DNA of 64,000 nucleotides from Planomonospora parontospora (GTDB taxonomy: Bacteria; Actinomycetota; Actinomycetes; Streptosporangiales; Streptosporangiaceae), in assembly GCA_014647935.1 (NCBI GenBank), contig BMQD01000008.1, forward strand, positions 124,001-188,000, in the 5' to 3' direction. How positions within the stretch are numbered: position 1 is the first letter of the stretch; every line of letters starts with the position of its first letter. The notes beneath the pieces are model-generated. The model made no database searches and had not been told where the DNA came from. It saw only the letters and a program-made list of their open reading frames with translations. Below are positions 19,663 through 29,210 of the stretch, piece by piece. Position numbers and translations under genes: made by a program.

Positions 19663-19718
19663 CAGGGTCCCGGCGCGGGCCCGGCGGGGCACGGCGGGGT
19701 TCGGCACCGCCCTGGTCA

Positions 19719-19808
19719 GGGGCTCGGCGCCGTCCCGGCGGCGGCTCGATGCCGTCCCGGCCGGGGGTTCGGCGCGGTCCCGGCGGGGTCCGGCGCCGTC
19801 CCGGCCGG
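19719..19808. repeat. Four degenerate 22-bp GC-rich repeats
   Basis: Units starting near 19719, 19741, 19763 and 19786 share GGCTCGGCGCCGTCCCGGC with scattered changes. They fill the convergent gap between the DUF4245 gene and xseB and could form hairpins ending both transcripts. Confidence 0.5.
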
Positions 19809-19812
19809 ACGC

Positions 19813-20043
19813 CTAGAAGGGCTGGTCCCCGCCGGGGTCGGGCTGCCTGCGCTGCGCCATGGCCGCGGCGAGCTTCACCCGGGCGCCCTGCAGCCACTCC
19901 TCGCAGAGCGCGGCCAGCCTCTCGCCGCGCTCCCACAGCTCGATCGACTCCTCCAGGGTGAGCCCGCCCGCCTCCAGGCGGCGGACCACCTCGGTCAGCT
20001 CCTCGCGTGCCTGCTCGTACGACGGTGTCTTCTCCTCGGCCAC
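19813..20043 (-). CDS. xseB: Exodeoxyribonuclease VII small subunit
   Basis: 76 residues, normal for XseB. The helical hairpin SYEQAREELTEVVRRLEAG and LTLEESIELWERGERLAALC is diagnostic. It partners XseA in degrading single-stranded DNA. In most bacteria, and in mycobacteria, it directly follows xseA; here xseA lies 2.4 kb away and three genes on the opposite strand separate them. Confidence 0.95.
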   Translation of the reverse strand: MAEEKTPSYEQAREELTEVVRRLEAGGLTLEESIELWERGERLAALCEEWLQGARVKLAAAMAQRRQPDPGGDQPF

Positions 20044-20262
20044 GCACCCACCCTAGTGGTGCTCCGCCGGGCGGTCCGGTCGCGGCCGTACCCGCGTGCC
20101 CTGGCGCAGGTGCCCGGGGCGGGTGTCCGGGGTTCACCGGTTCGCGATCGTCCCCTGCGTCGGCATGCGGGTGCCCGGGGCGGGGCCGTCCCGGGTCCGG
20201 TGAGGAGGAGGACTTCCGAGTCCGCGTGCGGGGGATTGCCATCCTCTGTTGTATCTGTTAGA

Positions 20263-20279
20263 TATCTCTGAAAGAGATA
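20263..20279. promoter_or_regulatory. PadR operator
   Basis: TATCTCT-GAA-AGAGATA is a perfect 7-bp inverted repeat in an AT-rich patch, directly before the ribosome site and 11 bp upstream of the PadR start. Position suits autorepression. Confidence 0.6.
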
Positions 20280-20290
20280 AGGAGGTGCCG

Positions 20291-20872
20291 ATGGCACGGC
20301 GAAGCCAGACGGAGACGGCGGTGCTGGGGGCGTTGAGCATGCACCCGATGACGGCCTACGCGCTCCGGGAGGCCATCCGGGACGTGCTCGGGCACTTCTG
20401 GAGCGAGAGCTTCGGACAGATCTACCCGACGCTCGGCGCCCTCGAACAGCAGGGCCACGTGGAACGCCGCGAGGGGCCGCGCTCCGGCTCGTCGACCTTC
20501 GCCATCACCGACTCCGGCACCGCCCGCCTGCGCGAGCTGCTGAGCGAGCCGATCGCGGCGACGCCGCCGCGGAGCGGGCTCCTGCTGCGGCTGTTCTTCG
20601 GCCGGACCCTGGGCGTGCGCAAATGCCGGGAGCTGCTGCTGGAGGCCAGGGCGGACGCCGAGCGGAGCCTGGCCGAGTACGACCGCCTGGCCCGCACGAT
20701 CTCCGCCGAGGAGGCGGGCTCTCCGGACCTGCCCTACGTCCTGACGACCATATCCGCCGGCCGGCACAACGCCGAAGCCGCCATCACCTGGGCCGACGAG
20801 GCCCTCGCCCTGCTCGAGGACGTCCCCGGGGACGATCCCCCCGCGAACGGCCCCCCTGCGAACGGAGAGTAA
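20291..20872 (+). CDS. PadR-family transcriptional regulator
   Basis: 193 residues from ATG 20291, with GGAGGTG at 20281-20287. The N-terminal winged helix (AVLGALSMHPMTAYALREAI ... FGQIYPTLGALEQQGHVERR) is followed by the Vir_C_2-type helical C-terminal domain. It overlaps the next gene (CPBP protease) by one base, so the pair forms an operon, and a perfect inverted repeat in the promoter suggests autoregulation. The inducer is unknown. Confidence 0.9.
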   Translation: MARRSQTETAVLGALSMHPMTAYALREAIRDVLGHFWSESFGQIYPTLGALEQQGHVERREGPRSGSSTFAITDSGTARLRELLSEPIAATPPRSGLLLRLFFGRTLGVRKCRELLLEARADAERSLAEYDRLARTISAEEAGSPDLPYVLTTISAGRHNAEAAITWADEALALLEDVPGDDPPANGPPANGE

Positions 20873-21819
20873 TGATGACCGTCTCGGCCGATCCCGTGAA
20901 CGTCGCGCAACTGCGCCGCCCGGTCCCGCGGCTGCGCGCCCGGATCAACTTCGCCGTCTTCTCCGCCGTCACCGTCGGCGGCGGCTGGCTCTTCGCCGCC
21001 ATGGACCGGGCCACCGGGGAGACCGTCGGAAACGGGAGCGTGACCTCCGCCGCCGGCGGCACGAACGGGCAGGGACTGTGGATCGCCGTCCCGGCGCTGA
21101 CCGCGCTCGCCCTGTACTTCCTCAACCGGGACGGCGCGGGACGCCTGGGGCTCACGCTGCGGTTCGCGGGCCGGGCCCGCTGGTTCGCGTTCGCGGCGGT
21201 GTTCTCCCCGGCCGTGGCCGCCGTCGCGGTGGCGGCGGCCACGGCCTCCGGCGCCGCGACGTTCTCCGCCGCCCCGCGCGCCGGCGAGCAGCCCCTCCTC
21301 GCCGCCTTCGCCACCGCGCTCGGCTTCCTGGTGGTCAAGAACCTGCTGGAGGAGTTCATCTTCCGCGGGTACGGCACGCGCACCGCGATGGCGCTCGGCC
21401 TGCGCGGCGTCGCCCCGCACGTCCTCGTCGGGCTGGTCTGGGGGCTGTGGCACCTCCCGCTGTACACCGTCTGGATGTCCCAGGCGGACTTCCGCCAGAG
21501 CACGACGCTGCCGTGGGCGTGGTACCTGCCGACCTTCCTCGCGGGCATCGTGGCGATGGCCGTCCTCTACGGCGAGATGCGCGTGCGGACCGGCTCGATC
21601 TGGCCCGGCGTGGTGCTCCACACGGTCAGCAACGCCCTCACGACCCCGCTCCTGATCAACGGCCACGTGCGCTACGAGGACCACGGCGACGTGGTGTTCG
21701 GCCTCGCCGGCAACTCGGTCGTCTCGGTCCTCCTCTTCGGAGGGGCGGGACTCCTCCTCCTGCGCCGCCGGAACCGGGGCGTCGGGAGCTCGGGCGGTGA
21801 GCCCGCGGGCCCGGTCTGA
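20872..21819 (+). CDS. CPBP-family intramembrane metalloprotease
   Basis: 315 residues from the first of two adjacent ATGs (20872), which shares a base with the PadR stop. Several membrane helices carry the three CPBP (CAAX protease and bacteriocin-processing, Rce1-like) motifs: EEFIFRG, the WGLWHLPLY histidine motif and HTVSN. Family members process prenylated or bacteriocin-like peptides or give self-immunity; here no peptide gene is adjacent. Controlled with PadR, followed by a GNAT gene 93 bp on. Confidence 0.88.
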   Translation: MMTVSADPVNVAQLRRPVPRLRARINFAVFSAVTVGGGWLFAAMDRATGETVGNGSVTSAAGGTNGQGLWIAVPALTALALYFLNRDGAGRLGLTLRFAGRARWFAFAAVFSPAVAAVAVAAATASGAATFSAAPRAGEQPLLAAFATALGFLVVKNLLEEFIFRGYGTRTAMALGLRGVAPHVLVGLVWGLWHLPLYTVWMSQADFRQSTTLPWAWYLPTFLAGIVAMAVLYGEMRVRTGSIWPGVVLHTVSNALTTPLLINGHVRYEDHGDVVFGLAGNSVVSVLLFGGAGLLLLRRRNRGVGSSGGEPAGPV

Positions 21820-21912
21820 CGGCCCGGTCTGACGGCCCGGGGTGGGGCCCGGACTGGGGGCCGATCCGGCCGGCCCGGCGGAGCACCGCCGGACGGCTGG
21901 AAGACTGGCGGG

Positions 21913-22383
21913 GTGAGTGTGCGCGACGCGACCCCCGGCGACATCCCCGAGCTGGTCCGCCTGCGGGAGATCCTGACCGAGCGGATGGCCCTGGACGGGA
22001 CCTACCCGCTCTCCGAGCACTGGCAGGAGGCCTACGCCGAGAGCCTCGCCGAGCGGATCGGCACCCCCGACACGGCCGTCTACGTGGTGGACGCCCCCGG
22101 GGGAGGTCTCGCCTCCTGCGGGATCGGCCTGGTCTTCAACCGCTTCCCCGGACCGTCCCTCCCCGACGGCAGGTACGGCTACATCCAGGGGATGACCACC
22201 GATCCCCGGCACCGGCGCAGGGGACACGGCCGGGCCGTCCTGGGCGCGCTCCTGGACTGGTACCGGGCGGGCGGTGTCCGCAAGGTCGATCTGCACGCGA
22301 CCTCGGACGGGGAGCCCCTCTACCGCGAGCTCGGCTTCGTCGAGGACGGCTACCCCTCGCTCACCTGGCGGGACCTCTCCTGA
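21913..22383 (+). CDS. GNAT-family N-acetyltransferase
   Basis: 156 residues from GTG 21913. The acetyl-CoA pyrophosphate loop is seen in RHRRRGHGRAVLGALLDW, preceded by the strand YGYIQGMTTDP and followed by HATSDGEPLYRELGFVE. The acceptor cannot be predicted. Third gene in the + strand module inserted between xseB and xseA. Confidence 0.87.
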   Translation: MSVRDATPGDIPELVRLREILTERMALDGTYPLSEHWQEAYAESLAERIGTPDTAVYVVDAPGGGLASCGIGLVFNRFPGPSLPDGRYGYIQGMTTDPRHRRRGHGRAVLGALLDWYRAGGVRKVDLHATSDGEPLYRELGFVEDGYPSLTWRDLS

Positions 22384-22497
22384 CCCGTCCGCCCACCCCG
22401 ATGAGACCCCTCCCGGCCCGTCCGCCCACCCGGCGGGACCTCTCCCGGCCCCGGTCCGGGCGCGCGCCCATGCGGCGGGATCCGGCCGCCCGCCCGT

Positions 22498-23715
22498 TCA
22501 CGCGGTGGGATCCCTCCTGGCGGTGACGACCGTGATCCGGTCGTCGGGGAAGCGGACCGTCAGCTCGTCGCCTCCGGTCACGTCGGCCGCCCGCCGTACG
22601 ACCTCGCCGGAGGGGCGCTGCACGATCGCGTAGCCGCGCTCCAGGGTGGCGGCGGGGGAGAGGGCGACCAGGCGGGCGCGCAGGTGGCCGAGGGAGTCCT
22701 GGGCGCGGTCCAGGGAGCCGGTGAGCGCGCGCCGGGCCCGGTCCCGCAACTGCTCGGCCTGCTCGGCCCGGCGCTCGATCTCGCGGACCGGGTCGGACAG
22801 GGACGGCCGGGAGCGGACCGCGGCCAGCCAGGCCGTCTCGCGGTCCAGCCAGCCGCCGGCCACCCGGCGGCCCCGGTCGCGCAGCTGCCGGACGAGCGTG
22901 AGCTGCTCGCCGACGTCCGGCACGACCTTCTTGGCCGCGTCGGTCGGGGTGGAGGCCCGCACGTCGGCGACCAGGTCGAGCAGCGGGCTGTCCTGCTCGT
23001 GGCCGATCGCGCTGACCACCGGCGTCAGGCACGCCGCCACCGCGCGGACCAGCGCCTCGTCGGAGAAGGGCAGCAGGTCCTCCATCGACCCGCCGCCCCG
23101 GGCGATCACGATGACCTCGACCTCGCCGTCCGCGTCGAGCCGGCGCAGCGCCTCGGTGACCTCGCCCACGGCGTACGGTCCCTGCACGGCGGCCTGCTCG
23201 ACCTTGAAGCGGACCGCGGGCCAGCGGCGCCGCGCGTTCTCCAGCACGTCGCGCTCGGCCGCCGAGTCACGGCCGCAGATCAGCCCGACCGTGCCGGGCA
23301 GGAACGGCAGGCGGCGCTTGCGATCGGCGGCGAAGAGCCCTTCGGCGGCGAGCACCTGGCGCAGCCGCTCCAGCCGGGCCAGCAGCTCGCCGACCCCGAC
23401 CGGGCGCATCTCCAGCGCGGTGAACGCGAAGGAGCCCCGGTTGACCCAGAAGTCGGGCTTCAGGTTCATCACGACCCGGGCGCCGTTCACCGGGCGGGGG
23501 ACGGTCGCCTCGTAGACCCCGCGGGGGCAGGTCACCTTGGTGGACACGTTCGCCACCGGGTCGCGCAGCGTCAGGAACACCGTGCCGCCCCGCGCGGTCA
23601 GCTCGGTGATCTGCCCCTCGACCCAGACGGTGCCGAGCTTGCCGATCCAGCCGCCGACCATCTGCAGGACGGTGCGGACCGGCAGCGGCTGCTCCGGAGT
23701 GGTCTTCGACGTCAT
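22498..23715 (-). CDS. xseA: Exodeoxyribonuclease VII large subunit
   Basis: 405 residues. An N-terminal OB fold ([25 protein letters not shown]) binds single-stranded DNA. The catalytic core has the [14 protein letters not shown] and [17 protein letters not shown] motifs plus [15 protein letters not shown], then a helical C-terminus that binds XseB. The enzyme degrades single-stranded DNA in repair. Same strand as xseB, but separated from it by the PadR-CPBP-GNAT module. Confidence 0.95.
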   Translation of the reverse strand: MTSKTTPEQPLPVRTVLQMVGGWIGKLGTVWVEGQITELTARGGTVFLTLRDPVANVSTKVTCPRGVYEATVPRPVNGARVVMNLKPDFWVNRGSFAFTALEMRPVGVGELLARLERLRQVLAAEGLFAADRKRRLPFLPGTVGLICGRDSAAERDVLENARRRWPAVRFKVEQAAVQGPYAVGEVTEALRRLDADGEVEVIVIARGGGSMEDLLPFSDEALVRAVAACLTPVVSAIGHEQDSPLLDLVADVRASTPTDAAKKVVPDVGEQLTLVRQLRDRGRRVAGGWLDRETAWLAAVRSRPSLSDPVREIERRAEQAEQLRDRARRALTGSLDRAQDSLGHLRARLVALSPAATLERGYAIVQRPSGEVVRRAADVTGGDELTVRFPDDRITVVTARRDPTA

Positions 23716-23755
23716 GCGGGAAGCCTAGAGGCGGCGGCTACCGGGATGCGGGCCA

Positions 23756-24005
23756 GTGCTCCGGCCTTCAGGACTCCGTGTTGCTCGATTACGTGGATCG
23801 TGCGGTGAATTCCAGCGGCGGCCCATCTCGATGCAGGACATCAGCCGCTTCCGAGGAGTCACGCCGAATTGGGCACCGGAGTCCTTCGGGCCGGGGGTGA
23901 AGGCCCGCGCGGGAGTGCCCGCCAGGGCGCGAGCACGCCCTGACCGGACTGCTCTTGCCGCTCAGCCCACCAGGCGTAGAAGACCAGGACGGCGCGGGAT
24001 TCTCC
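23756..24005 (+). mobile_element. Decayed left part of an IS605-type element
   Basis: This 290-bp gap after xseA has no gene on either strand. GAGTCCTTCGGGCCGGGGG near 23880 resembles the right-end hairpin of the element at 24997-25020 (GAGTCCTCGGCCTTCAGACC). It may therefore be the remnant of an older nested copy or an internal rearrangement. The missing N-terminal 60-80 codons of tnpB would be expected here but are not recognisable. Confidence 0.35.
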
Positions 24006-24977
24006 GTGGTGCTCCAGCAGGCGCTGGGGGACCTGAACACCGCCTACCGCAACTTCTTCGCCTCGATCTCCGGCACGCGCAAGGGACCGAAGGCCGCTGC
24101 TCCCCGATTCCGGTCCAAGAGGGACAGACGACAGGCGATCCGCTTCACGAAGAACGCCCGGTTCTCGGTCACGGCGGGCGGGAGGCTGCGCCTGCCGAAG
24201 ATCGGCGACGTGGACGTACGGTGGTCGCGCCCCCTGCCATCGGCACCGTCGTCCGTGACGGTCATCAAGGACGCGGCCGGACGGTATTTCGCTTCGTTCG
24301 TCGTCGAGGTCGGCGACGAGCCGCTCCCGCAGACCGCCTCCGAGGTGGGCATCGACCTCGGGCTCACGCATTTCGCGGTCCTGTCGAACGGCCGGAAGAT
24401 CGACAACCCGCGTTTTCTGCGCCGCGCCGAACGCCGGCTGAAGAAGGCCCAGCAGGCCCTCAGCCGCAAAGCGAAGGGGTCGAACAACCGCAAGAAGGCC
24501 GTCGTCCGGGTCGCCCGCGCACACGCGAAGGTGACCGACGCGCGCCGGGACTTCGGACACAAGCTCTCCACGCAGATCATCCGCGAGAACCAAGCGGTGT
24601 ACGTGGAGGACCTGTGTGTCAACGGCCTGGCCCGCACGACGCTGGCGAAGTCCATCCACGATGCGGGCTGGTCGCAGTTCGTCGGCATGCTCGCCTACAA
24701 GGCCGTCCGCCACGGACGAACCCTTACCAGGATCGACCGTTGGTTCCCGTCGTCGAAACTCTGCTCGGCATGTGGGGTGGTGGCCGAGTCCCTGCCGCTG
24801 GGCGTCCGGTCGTGGACCTGTTCGTGCGGAGCGGTCCACGACCGGGACGTCAACGCCGCGATCAACATCCTGGCCGCCGGACGGGCGGACAGGTTAAACG
24901 CCTGTGGAGGCCGGGTAGGACCACCGCTCGCGGTGGCGCAGGCCGATGAAGCAGGAAGCCTCAGGGGTGCCGCGTGA
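24006..24977 (+). pseudogene. tnpB: TnpB (IS200/IS605 RNA-guided nuclease), N-terminus lost
   Basis: The recognisable protein starts abruptly at VVLQQALGDLNTAYRNFF, which in full-length TnpB lies 60-80 residues in. Upstream codons have no similarity and only weak TTG/GTG starts. From there on it is intact: the WED/REC part, RuvC-I GIDLGLTHFAV, RuvC-II VYVEDLCVNGL, the zinc finger CSACG ... CSCG and RuvC-III HDRDVNAAINI, so all three catalytic acids (D, E, D) remain. No tnpA is present. It is either a recent truncation or a trimmed nuclease; I call it a pseudogene. It lies between xseA and the lipid-droplet gene. Confidence 0.8.
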
Positions 24978-25026
24978 ACGCGCGGCACGGGCTGAGTCCT
25001 CGGCCTTCAGACCGGGGAGCGCGTCA
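24911..25026 (+). mobile_element. Right end of the tnpB element with omega-RNA-like hairpins
   Basis: Three stems follow one another: CCACCG/CGGTGG (24921-24936), GTGCCGCG/CGCGGCAC (24967-24988) and the terminal CTCGGC/CCGGGG fold (about 24999-25018). The sequence ends in GCGTCAA, the usual form of IS605-group right ends, where tnpB also encodes its guide RNA scaffold. The last bases coincide with the stop codon (25024-25026) of the lipid-droplet gene on the other strand. Confidence 0.55.
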
Positions 25027-26070
25027 ATCGGCGGCCTCCAGCTTCGCGAGGCGGTTCTCGTACATCCGCACGACCTCGGCGCGGGCCGTGGTCACCTGCT
25101 CGTAGGCGATCATGTCCTTGATCTGCTGGGCGCTCTTGCCGCGCATGCGGGCGCGCAGCGAGGCGACGGTCAGGCCGGAGTAACCGGGCAGCGGCTCGGC
25201 GAGCGCGCCCTCCCCGGCCTCGGCGGGCGCGGCGGTTCCGGGCGCGGCGGCGGGCTTGGCGGTCTTGGAGGTCCGGGCGGCCTTCGCGGGGGCGGGGCTC
25301 GCGGCCTCCTGCTGGACCTTGGCCTTCGCGGCCTTCGCCCGGGTGGTCTTGGACTTGGCGAGCTCGGGCTCGGCGGGCTTGGTCTTCACGACCTCGACCT
25401 CCGCCTCGACCGGGACGGCGCCGAGGGCGTCGGGCTTCTCGACCTCGACCTCCACCTCGGCCACCTCGACCTTCACCGCGGGCGGCACGGCGATCACGGG
25501 CTCGGGCGCGGGCTCGGCGGCCGTGGGCGCGGAGGCGAAGACGACCGGCTCGGGCCGGGTCCTGCCACCGTTGGAACCGGCCTCGGGCCGGACGGGCTCC
25601 GCGGTCGAGTCCTTCGCGGCGGCCCCGGCCCGGGCGGGCTTCGCGGTCGCGGCGACGGGCTCGACGGTCTCCGGTCCGGCCGGGGCGCCCGGGGCCTCCG
25701 GGGCGGCCTTCGCGGCGGTCTCCGCGCTGGTCTCCGCGACGGCCTCGGGAGCGGTGGCGGACGCGGCCGTGGCGGCGGGCTCGGCCTTGGGCTTCGCGGG
25801 GGCGAAGATGACCGGCTCGCGGCGGGCGGGCCGCTCCTCCGCGGTCCCGGCCGCCCCGGCCTGCTCGTCGACGGCGGCGGCCTGCTCGGACGCCGACGGG
25901 CGCCCCTCGTCGAGGCCGCCGTCGCCACCGGCCATGCGCTTGATCCTGCTGCGGACCCGGTCGCCGAGCATCAGCGCCTGGCCGACTCCGCTCAGGGTGG
26001 TCTGCAGCACGTAGAGCGGTAGTTCCTTCGCCTTCCCGGCGACGTTGCGGAAGAGATCAGGGACTGACAT
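25024..26070 (-). CDS. Lipid droplet-associated protein
   Basis: 348 residues from ATG 26070, supported by AGGAGA just upstream. The N-terminus (LFRNVAGKAKELPLYVLQTTLSGVGQALML) is an amphipathic helix as in actinobacterial lipid-droplet proteins encoded beside ispH (Rv1109c-like, from memory). A long Ala/Pro/Glu/Lys-rich disordered region (50-290) leads to a C-terminal domain (LPGYSGLTVASLRARMRGKSA) resembling a SAP-like fold plus a helix. Divergent from ispH. Its stop codon coincides with the end of the tnpB element, so the last residue(s) may have been set by the insertion. Confidence 0.72.
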   Translation of the reverse strand: MSVPDLFRNVAGKAKELPLYVLQTTLSGVGQALMLGDRVRSRIKRMAGGDGGLDEGRPSASEQAAAVDEQAGAAGTAEERPARREPVIFAPAKPKAEPAATAASATAPEAVAETSAETAAKAAPEAPGAPAGPETVEPVAATAKPARAGAAAKDSTAEPVRPEAGSNGGRTRPEPVVFASAPTAAEPAPEPVIAVPPAVKVEVAEVEVEVEKPDALGAVPVEAEVEVVKTKPAEPELAKSKTTRAKAAKAKVQQEAASPAPAKAARTSKTAKPAAAPGTAAPAEAGEGALAEPLPGYSGLTVASLRARMRGKSAQQIKDMIAYEQVTTARAEVVRMYENRLAKLEAAD

Positions 26071-26179
26071 TTCGTCTCCTGGAGAACGGTATCGGACAAC
26101 TGATTGCGGCAATAAGGTGCTTTGTGAGGTCAAGAGGCACGTGAACGGGCCCCATGGATACTCCACGTAGCATAAGAAC

Positions 26180-27148
26180 ATGACTTCAAAGACCCGCGCG
26201 ACTCGACGCGTGCTTGTGGCGAAGCCCCGCGGTTACTGCGCCGGGGTCGACCGTGCGGTCCAGGCCGTGGAGCGGGCCCTGGAGCAGTACGGCGCGCCGA
26301 TCTACGTGCGCAAGCAGATCGTGCACAACACCCACGTGGTCAAGACGCTCGAGGCGCGGGGAGCCGTCTTCGTCGAGGAGACCGAGGAGGTCCCCGAGGA
26401 GGCCATCGTGGTCTTCTCCGCCCACGGAGTCTCGCCCGCCGTGCACCGGGAGGCCGCCCAGCGCCGCCTGAAGACGGTCGACGCCACCTGCCCGCTCGTC
26501 ACCAAGGTGCACAACGAGGCCAAGCGCTTCGCCTCCCAGGACTACGACATCCTGCTCATCGGCCACGAGGGCCACGAGGAGGTCGAGGGCACCGCGGGTG
26601 AGGCGCCGGAGCACATCCAGCTCGTGGACGGCCTCGACTCGGTCGGCTCCGTCCGGGTGAAGGACCCCGACCGGCTGGTGTGGCTCTCCCAGACCACGCT
26701 CTCGGTGGACGAGACGACAGAGACGGTCGCCCGGCTCAAGGAGCGCTTCCCCAACCTGATCGACCCGCCGAGCGACGACATCTGCTACGCCACCCAGAAC
26801 CGCCAGGTCGCGGTGAAGGAGATCGCCGCCGAGGCCGAGCTGGTCATCGTCGTCGGCTCGGAGAACTCCTCCAACTCCAAGCGGCTGGTCGAAGTCGCCC
26901 TCGACCACGGGGCCGACGCCTCCTACCTGGTCGACAACGCCTCCTTCATCCGGGACGAGTGGCTGCAGGGCGTCACCACGGTCGGCGTGACCAGCGGCGC
27001 CTCGGTGCCCGAGGAGCTCGTCGCCGAGGTCCTGGCCCGCCTGGCGGCGCACGGCTTCGAGGACGTCGAGGAGGTCGAGTCCGTCGAGGAGAGCGTGCGC
27101 TTCGCCCTCCCGCACGAGCTCCGCAAGGACCTGCGCGCCGAGGTCTGA
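26180..27148 (+). CDS. ispH: 4-hydroxy-3-methylbut-2-enyl diphosphate reductase
   Basis: 322 residues. Last enzyme of the MEP isoprenoid pathway, making IPP and DMAPP with a [4Fe-4S] cluster. Cluster cysteines C20 (RGYCAGV), C104 (DATCPLV) and C202 (DDICYATQ) are present, as are substrate histidines in IVHNTHVV and SAHGVS and the [11 protein letters not shown] loop. Diverges from the lipid-droplet gene across a short AT-richer promoter gap. Equivalent to lytB2/Rv1110 by position. Confidence 0.96.
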   Translation: MTSKTRATRRVLVAKPRGYCAGVDRAVQAVERALEQYGAPIYVRKQIVHNTHVVKTLEARGAVFVEETEEVPEEAIVVFSAHGVSPAVHREAAQRRLKTVDATCPLVTKVHNEAKRFASQDYDILLIGHEGHEEVEGTAGEAPEHIQLVDGLDSVGSVRVKDPDRLVWLSQTTLSVDETTETVARLKERFPNLIDPPSDDICYATQNRQVAVKEIAAEAELVIVVGSENSSNSKRLVEVALDHGADASYLVDNASFIRDEWLQGVTTVGVTSGASVPEELVAEVLARLAAHGFEDVEEVESVEESVRFALPHELRKDLRAEV

Positions 27149-27277
27149 GCCGGAGAGCGCCGGGGTCCGGTCGAAGGGCGCCGATCCGGAGGGCACCGGG
27201 GCCCGGGCCGGAGCGGGTCCGGGCTCGTCCTCCCGCATGGAGGGGGCCCGGAGCTCGGGCTCCTTCTCCCGCGGGGG

Positions 27278-27814
27278 CTACTGGCCCTCGCGGGGCGAGC
27301 CGTACACCCGGGGCTCGAAGTAGCCCTCGGGCTCGGGGGCGAATCCCGCCGCCGCTCCGGCGGCCCCGCCCGCGCGCGGCCGGGGGACGGCGGGACCGGA
27401 GGCGCGCAGTTCGTCGCGCAGGTCGCGGACGCAGCGGTTCAGGCCGCGCCGCCAGGCGATGAGCAGCACCAGCGCCGAGCCGGCGAAGAGCCAGGGGGCG
27501 CCCCGCGACAGCGAGCTGTAGATCCCCAGGCCGAAGGCCGCCGCCGGCGAGGGCGCGGTCAGGGACCGCACGGCCTCGGCGAGCAGCACGGCGGCGAAGA
27601 AGGCCAGCGGCGGGGAGACCACGAGCGAGAGCAGGTCGCGCGGGTTCACCAGGGAGACGGCGGCGACGCAGCCGCCCACGAACGCCAGGCCGACCACGGC
27701 CGGCAGCCCGAGCACGGTGTTCAGCACGCTGCCCAGCAGTGTGAACACCAGCACGGACGCCACCGCGCCCCGCGCGGTCAGCCGGATGCCGGATGCCGGG
27801 TTCCGTTCACTCAT
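27278..27814 (-). CDS. DUF6542 membrane protein
   Basis: 178 residues from ATG 27814. Four hydrophobic helices (GAVASVLVFTLLGSVLNTVL; PAVVGLAFVGGCVAAVSLV; LLSLVVSPPLAFFAAVLLAE; PWLFAGSALVLLIAWRRG) precede a Pro/Gly-rich cytoplasmic tail. The plan and the NPRDLLSLVVSPPLAF motif match the DUF6542 family found next to ispH in actinobacteria. Function unknown. Convergent with ispH. Confidence 0.75.
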   Translation of the reverse strand: MSERNPASGIRLTARGAVASVLVFTLLGSVLNTVLGLPAVVGLAFVGGCVAAVSLVNPRDLLSLVVSPPLAFFAAVLLAEAVRSLTAPSPAAAFGLGIYSSLSRGAPWLFAGSALVLLIAWRRGLNRCVRDLRDELRASGPAVPRPRAGGAAGAAAGFAPEPEGYFEPRVYGSPREGQ

Positions 27815-27896
27815 GCGATCACCTCGCCCGTCCCCCCTCACGCCTGCTCCTGCACGGCTCCAGTGTGGGGCTCCCCCCGGTTTCAGGAAACGGCTT

Positions 27897-29210
27897 TCAA
27901 AGCAGGTCTTCGGCCAACTTACCGTTCAGGCGGGAGACGGGGGACGCGCTTGGAGCCTCTTCTTCCAGTAGTTCGGGCGAGGCCAGCGTGCGCGGCAGGT
28001 CCTCGACCATCTGTGGCCGGTCGAGGTCGGCGTCGACCAGGCCCAGGTCGTTCAGCTTGCGCGCGCTCACCAGGACCCTGGTCTCCAGGGAGCCCACGGC
28101 CCGGTTGTAGGACTCCACGGCCCGGCTCAGCGAGCGGCCCAGCGTGTCCAGGTTCCGCCCCATGCTGCCCAGCCGCTCGTAGAGCTCCTTGCCGAGCTCG
28201 AAGACCGCGCGGGCGTTCTCGCTGAGCGCGGCCTGCTGCCAGGCGTACTGCGCGGTGCGCAGCATGGTGACCAGCGTGGTGGGGGTGGCGATGTGGACCC
28301 GCTTGCGCATGGCGTACTCCAGCAGGCCGGGGTCGCGCTCCAGCGCGGGGGCCAGGAACGCCTCCCCCGGGATGAAGAGCACCATGAACTCCGGCGCGGG
28401 GCTGAACGCCTGCCAGTAGGCCTTGGCCGCCAGCCGGTCCACGTGGTCGCGCACGTGCCGGGCGTGGGCGTCGAGCCGGGCGGAGCGCTGGTCGGGGTCA
28501 CCGGTCTCGGCGGCCTCCAGGTAGGCGGCCAGGGAGACCTTCGAGTCGACCACGATGTTCTTGCCGCCGGCCAGCCGTACCACCATGTCCGGCCGGAGGG
28601 CGCCGTCGGCGGTGGTCGCGTTCGCCTGCTCCTCGAAGTCGCAGAACCGCTGCATGCCGGCGATCTCGGCGACCCTGCGCAGCTGCAGCTCCCCCCACCG
28701 GCCTCCGGCCTCGGGCCGCTGCAGGGCGCGCACCAGGGCGTTCGTCTGGTCGCGGAGGCGGTCGTTGCTCTCCCTGACGATCTCGATGTGCCGGGCCAGC
28801 TCGGCGTGGGCGGCCCGCTGGCCCGACTGGGTGTCGCGCAGCTGGGCCTCGACGCGGGCCAGCGTGTCCTTCAGGGGCTCGATCAGGTGCTCGACCGCCT
28901 GCTTGCGCTGCTCCAGCTCCCCGGCGGCCTCGGCGCGGCCGGCGGCCATCCGGGTCTCGGCCAGCTCCAGGAAACGCAGGTTGTTGACGTCGAGCGCGCG
29001 GGCGGACAGGGCCTGGAAGCGCTCGGCGAGCTGCTCCTCGACGTAGGCGACCTTCTCCTCGGCGGCTCTGGCCCGGGCCTCGGCGTCGGCCAGGCGGGCG
29101 ACGGCGTCGGCGGCGCCGGCCGAGGCCCGGGCCCGGCCCAGCAGGAACCCGATCGCGAGCCCCGCCGCGAGTCCCACGGCGAGCTGGAAGGCGAGTGCCA
29201 TGACGTTCAT
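27897..29210 (-). CDS. rmuC: DNA recombination protein RmuC
   Basis: 437 residues from ATG 29210. A membrane helix (LAFQLAVGLAAGLAIGFLLG) leads into a long coiled coil (60-200). The RmuC nuclease-like core follows: WGELQLRRVAEIAGM, MVVRLAGGKNIVVDSKVSLAAYLEA (in part) and the FIPGEAFLAPALE strand. RmuC limits inversion at short repeats in E. coli. Same strand as the DUF6542 gene with an 82-bp gap. Choosing 29210 over an upstream start keeps the anchor at the N-terminus. Confidence 0.92.
   Translation of the reverse strand: MNVMALAFQLAVGLAAGLAIGFLLGRARASAGAADAVARLADAEARARAAEEKVAYVEEQLAERFQALSARALDVNNLRFLELAETRMAAGRAEAAGELEQRKQAVEHLIEPLKDTLARVEAQLRDTQSGQRAAHAELARHIEIVRESNDRLRDQTNALVRALQRPEAGGRWGELQLRRVAEIAGMQRFCDFEEQANATTADGALRPDMVVRLAGGKNIVVDSKVSLAAYLEAAETGDPDQRSARLDAHARHVRDHVDRLAAKAYWQAFSPAPEFMVLFIPGEAFLAPALERDPGLLEYAMRKRVHIATPTTLVTMLRTAQYAWQQAALSENARAVFELGKELYERLGSMGRNLDTLGRSLSRAVESYNRAVGSLETRVLVSARKLNDLGLVDADLDRPQMVEDLPRTLASPELLEEEAPSASPVSRLNGKLAEDLL

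Noticed and set aside
25024-26070. Reading the + strand Gly/Ala-rich frame opposite the lipid-droplet gene as a protein
   Set aside because: The - strand frame has a good ribosome site, a family-like N-terminus and the expected place beside ispH.
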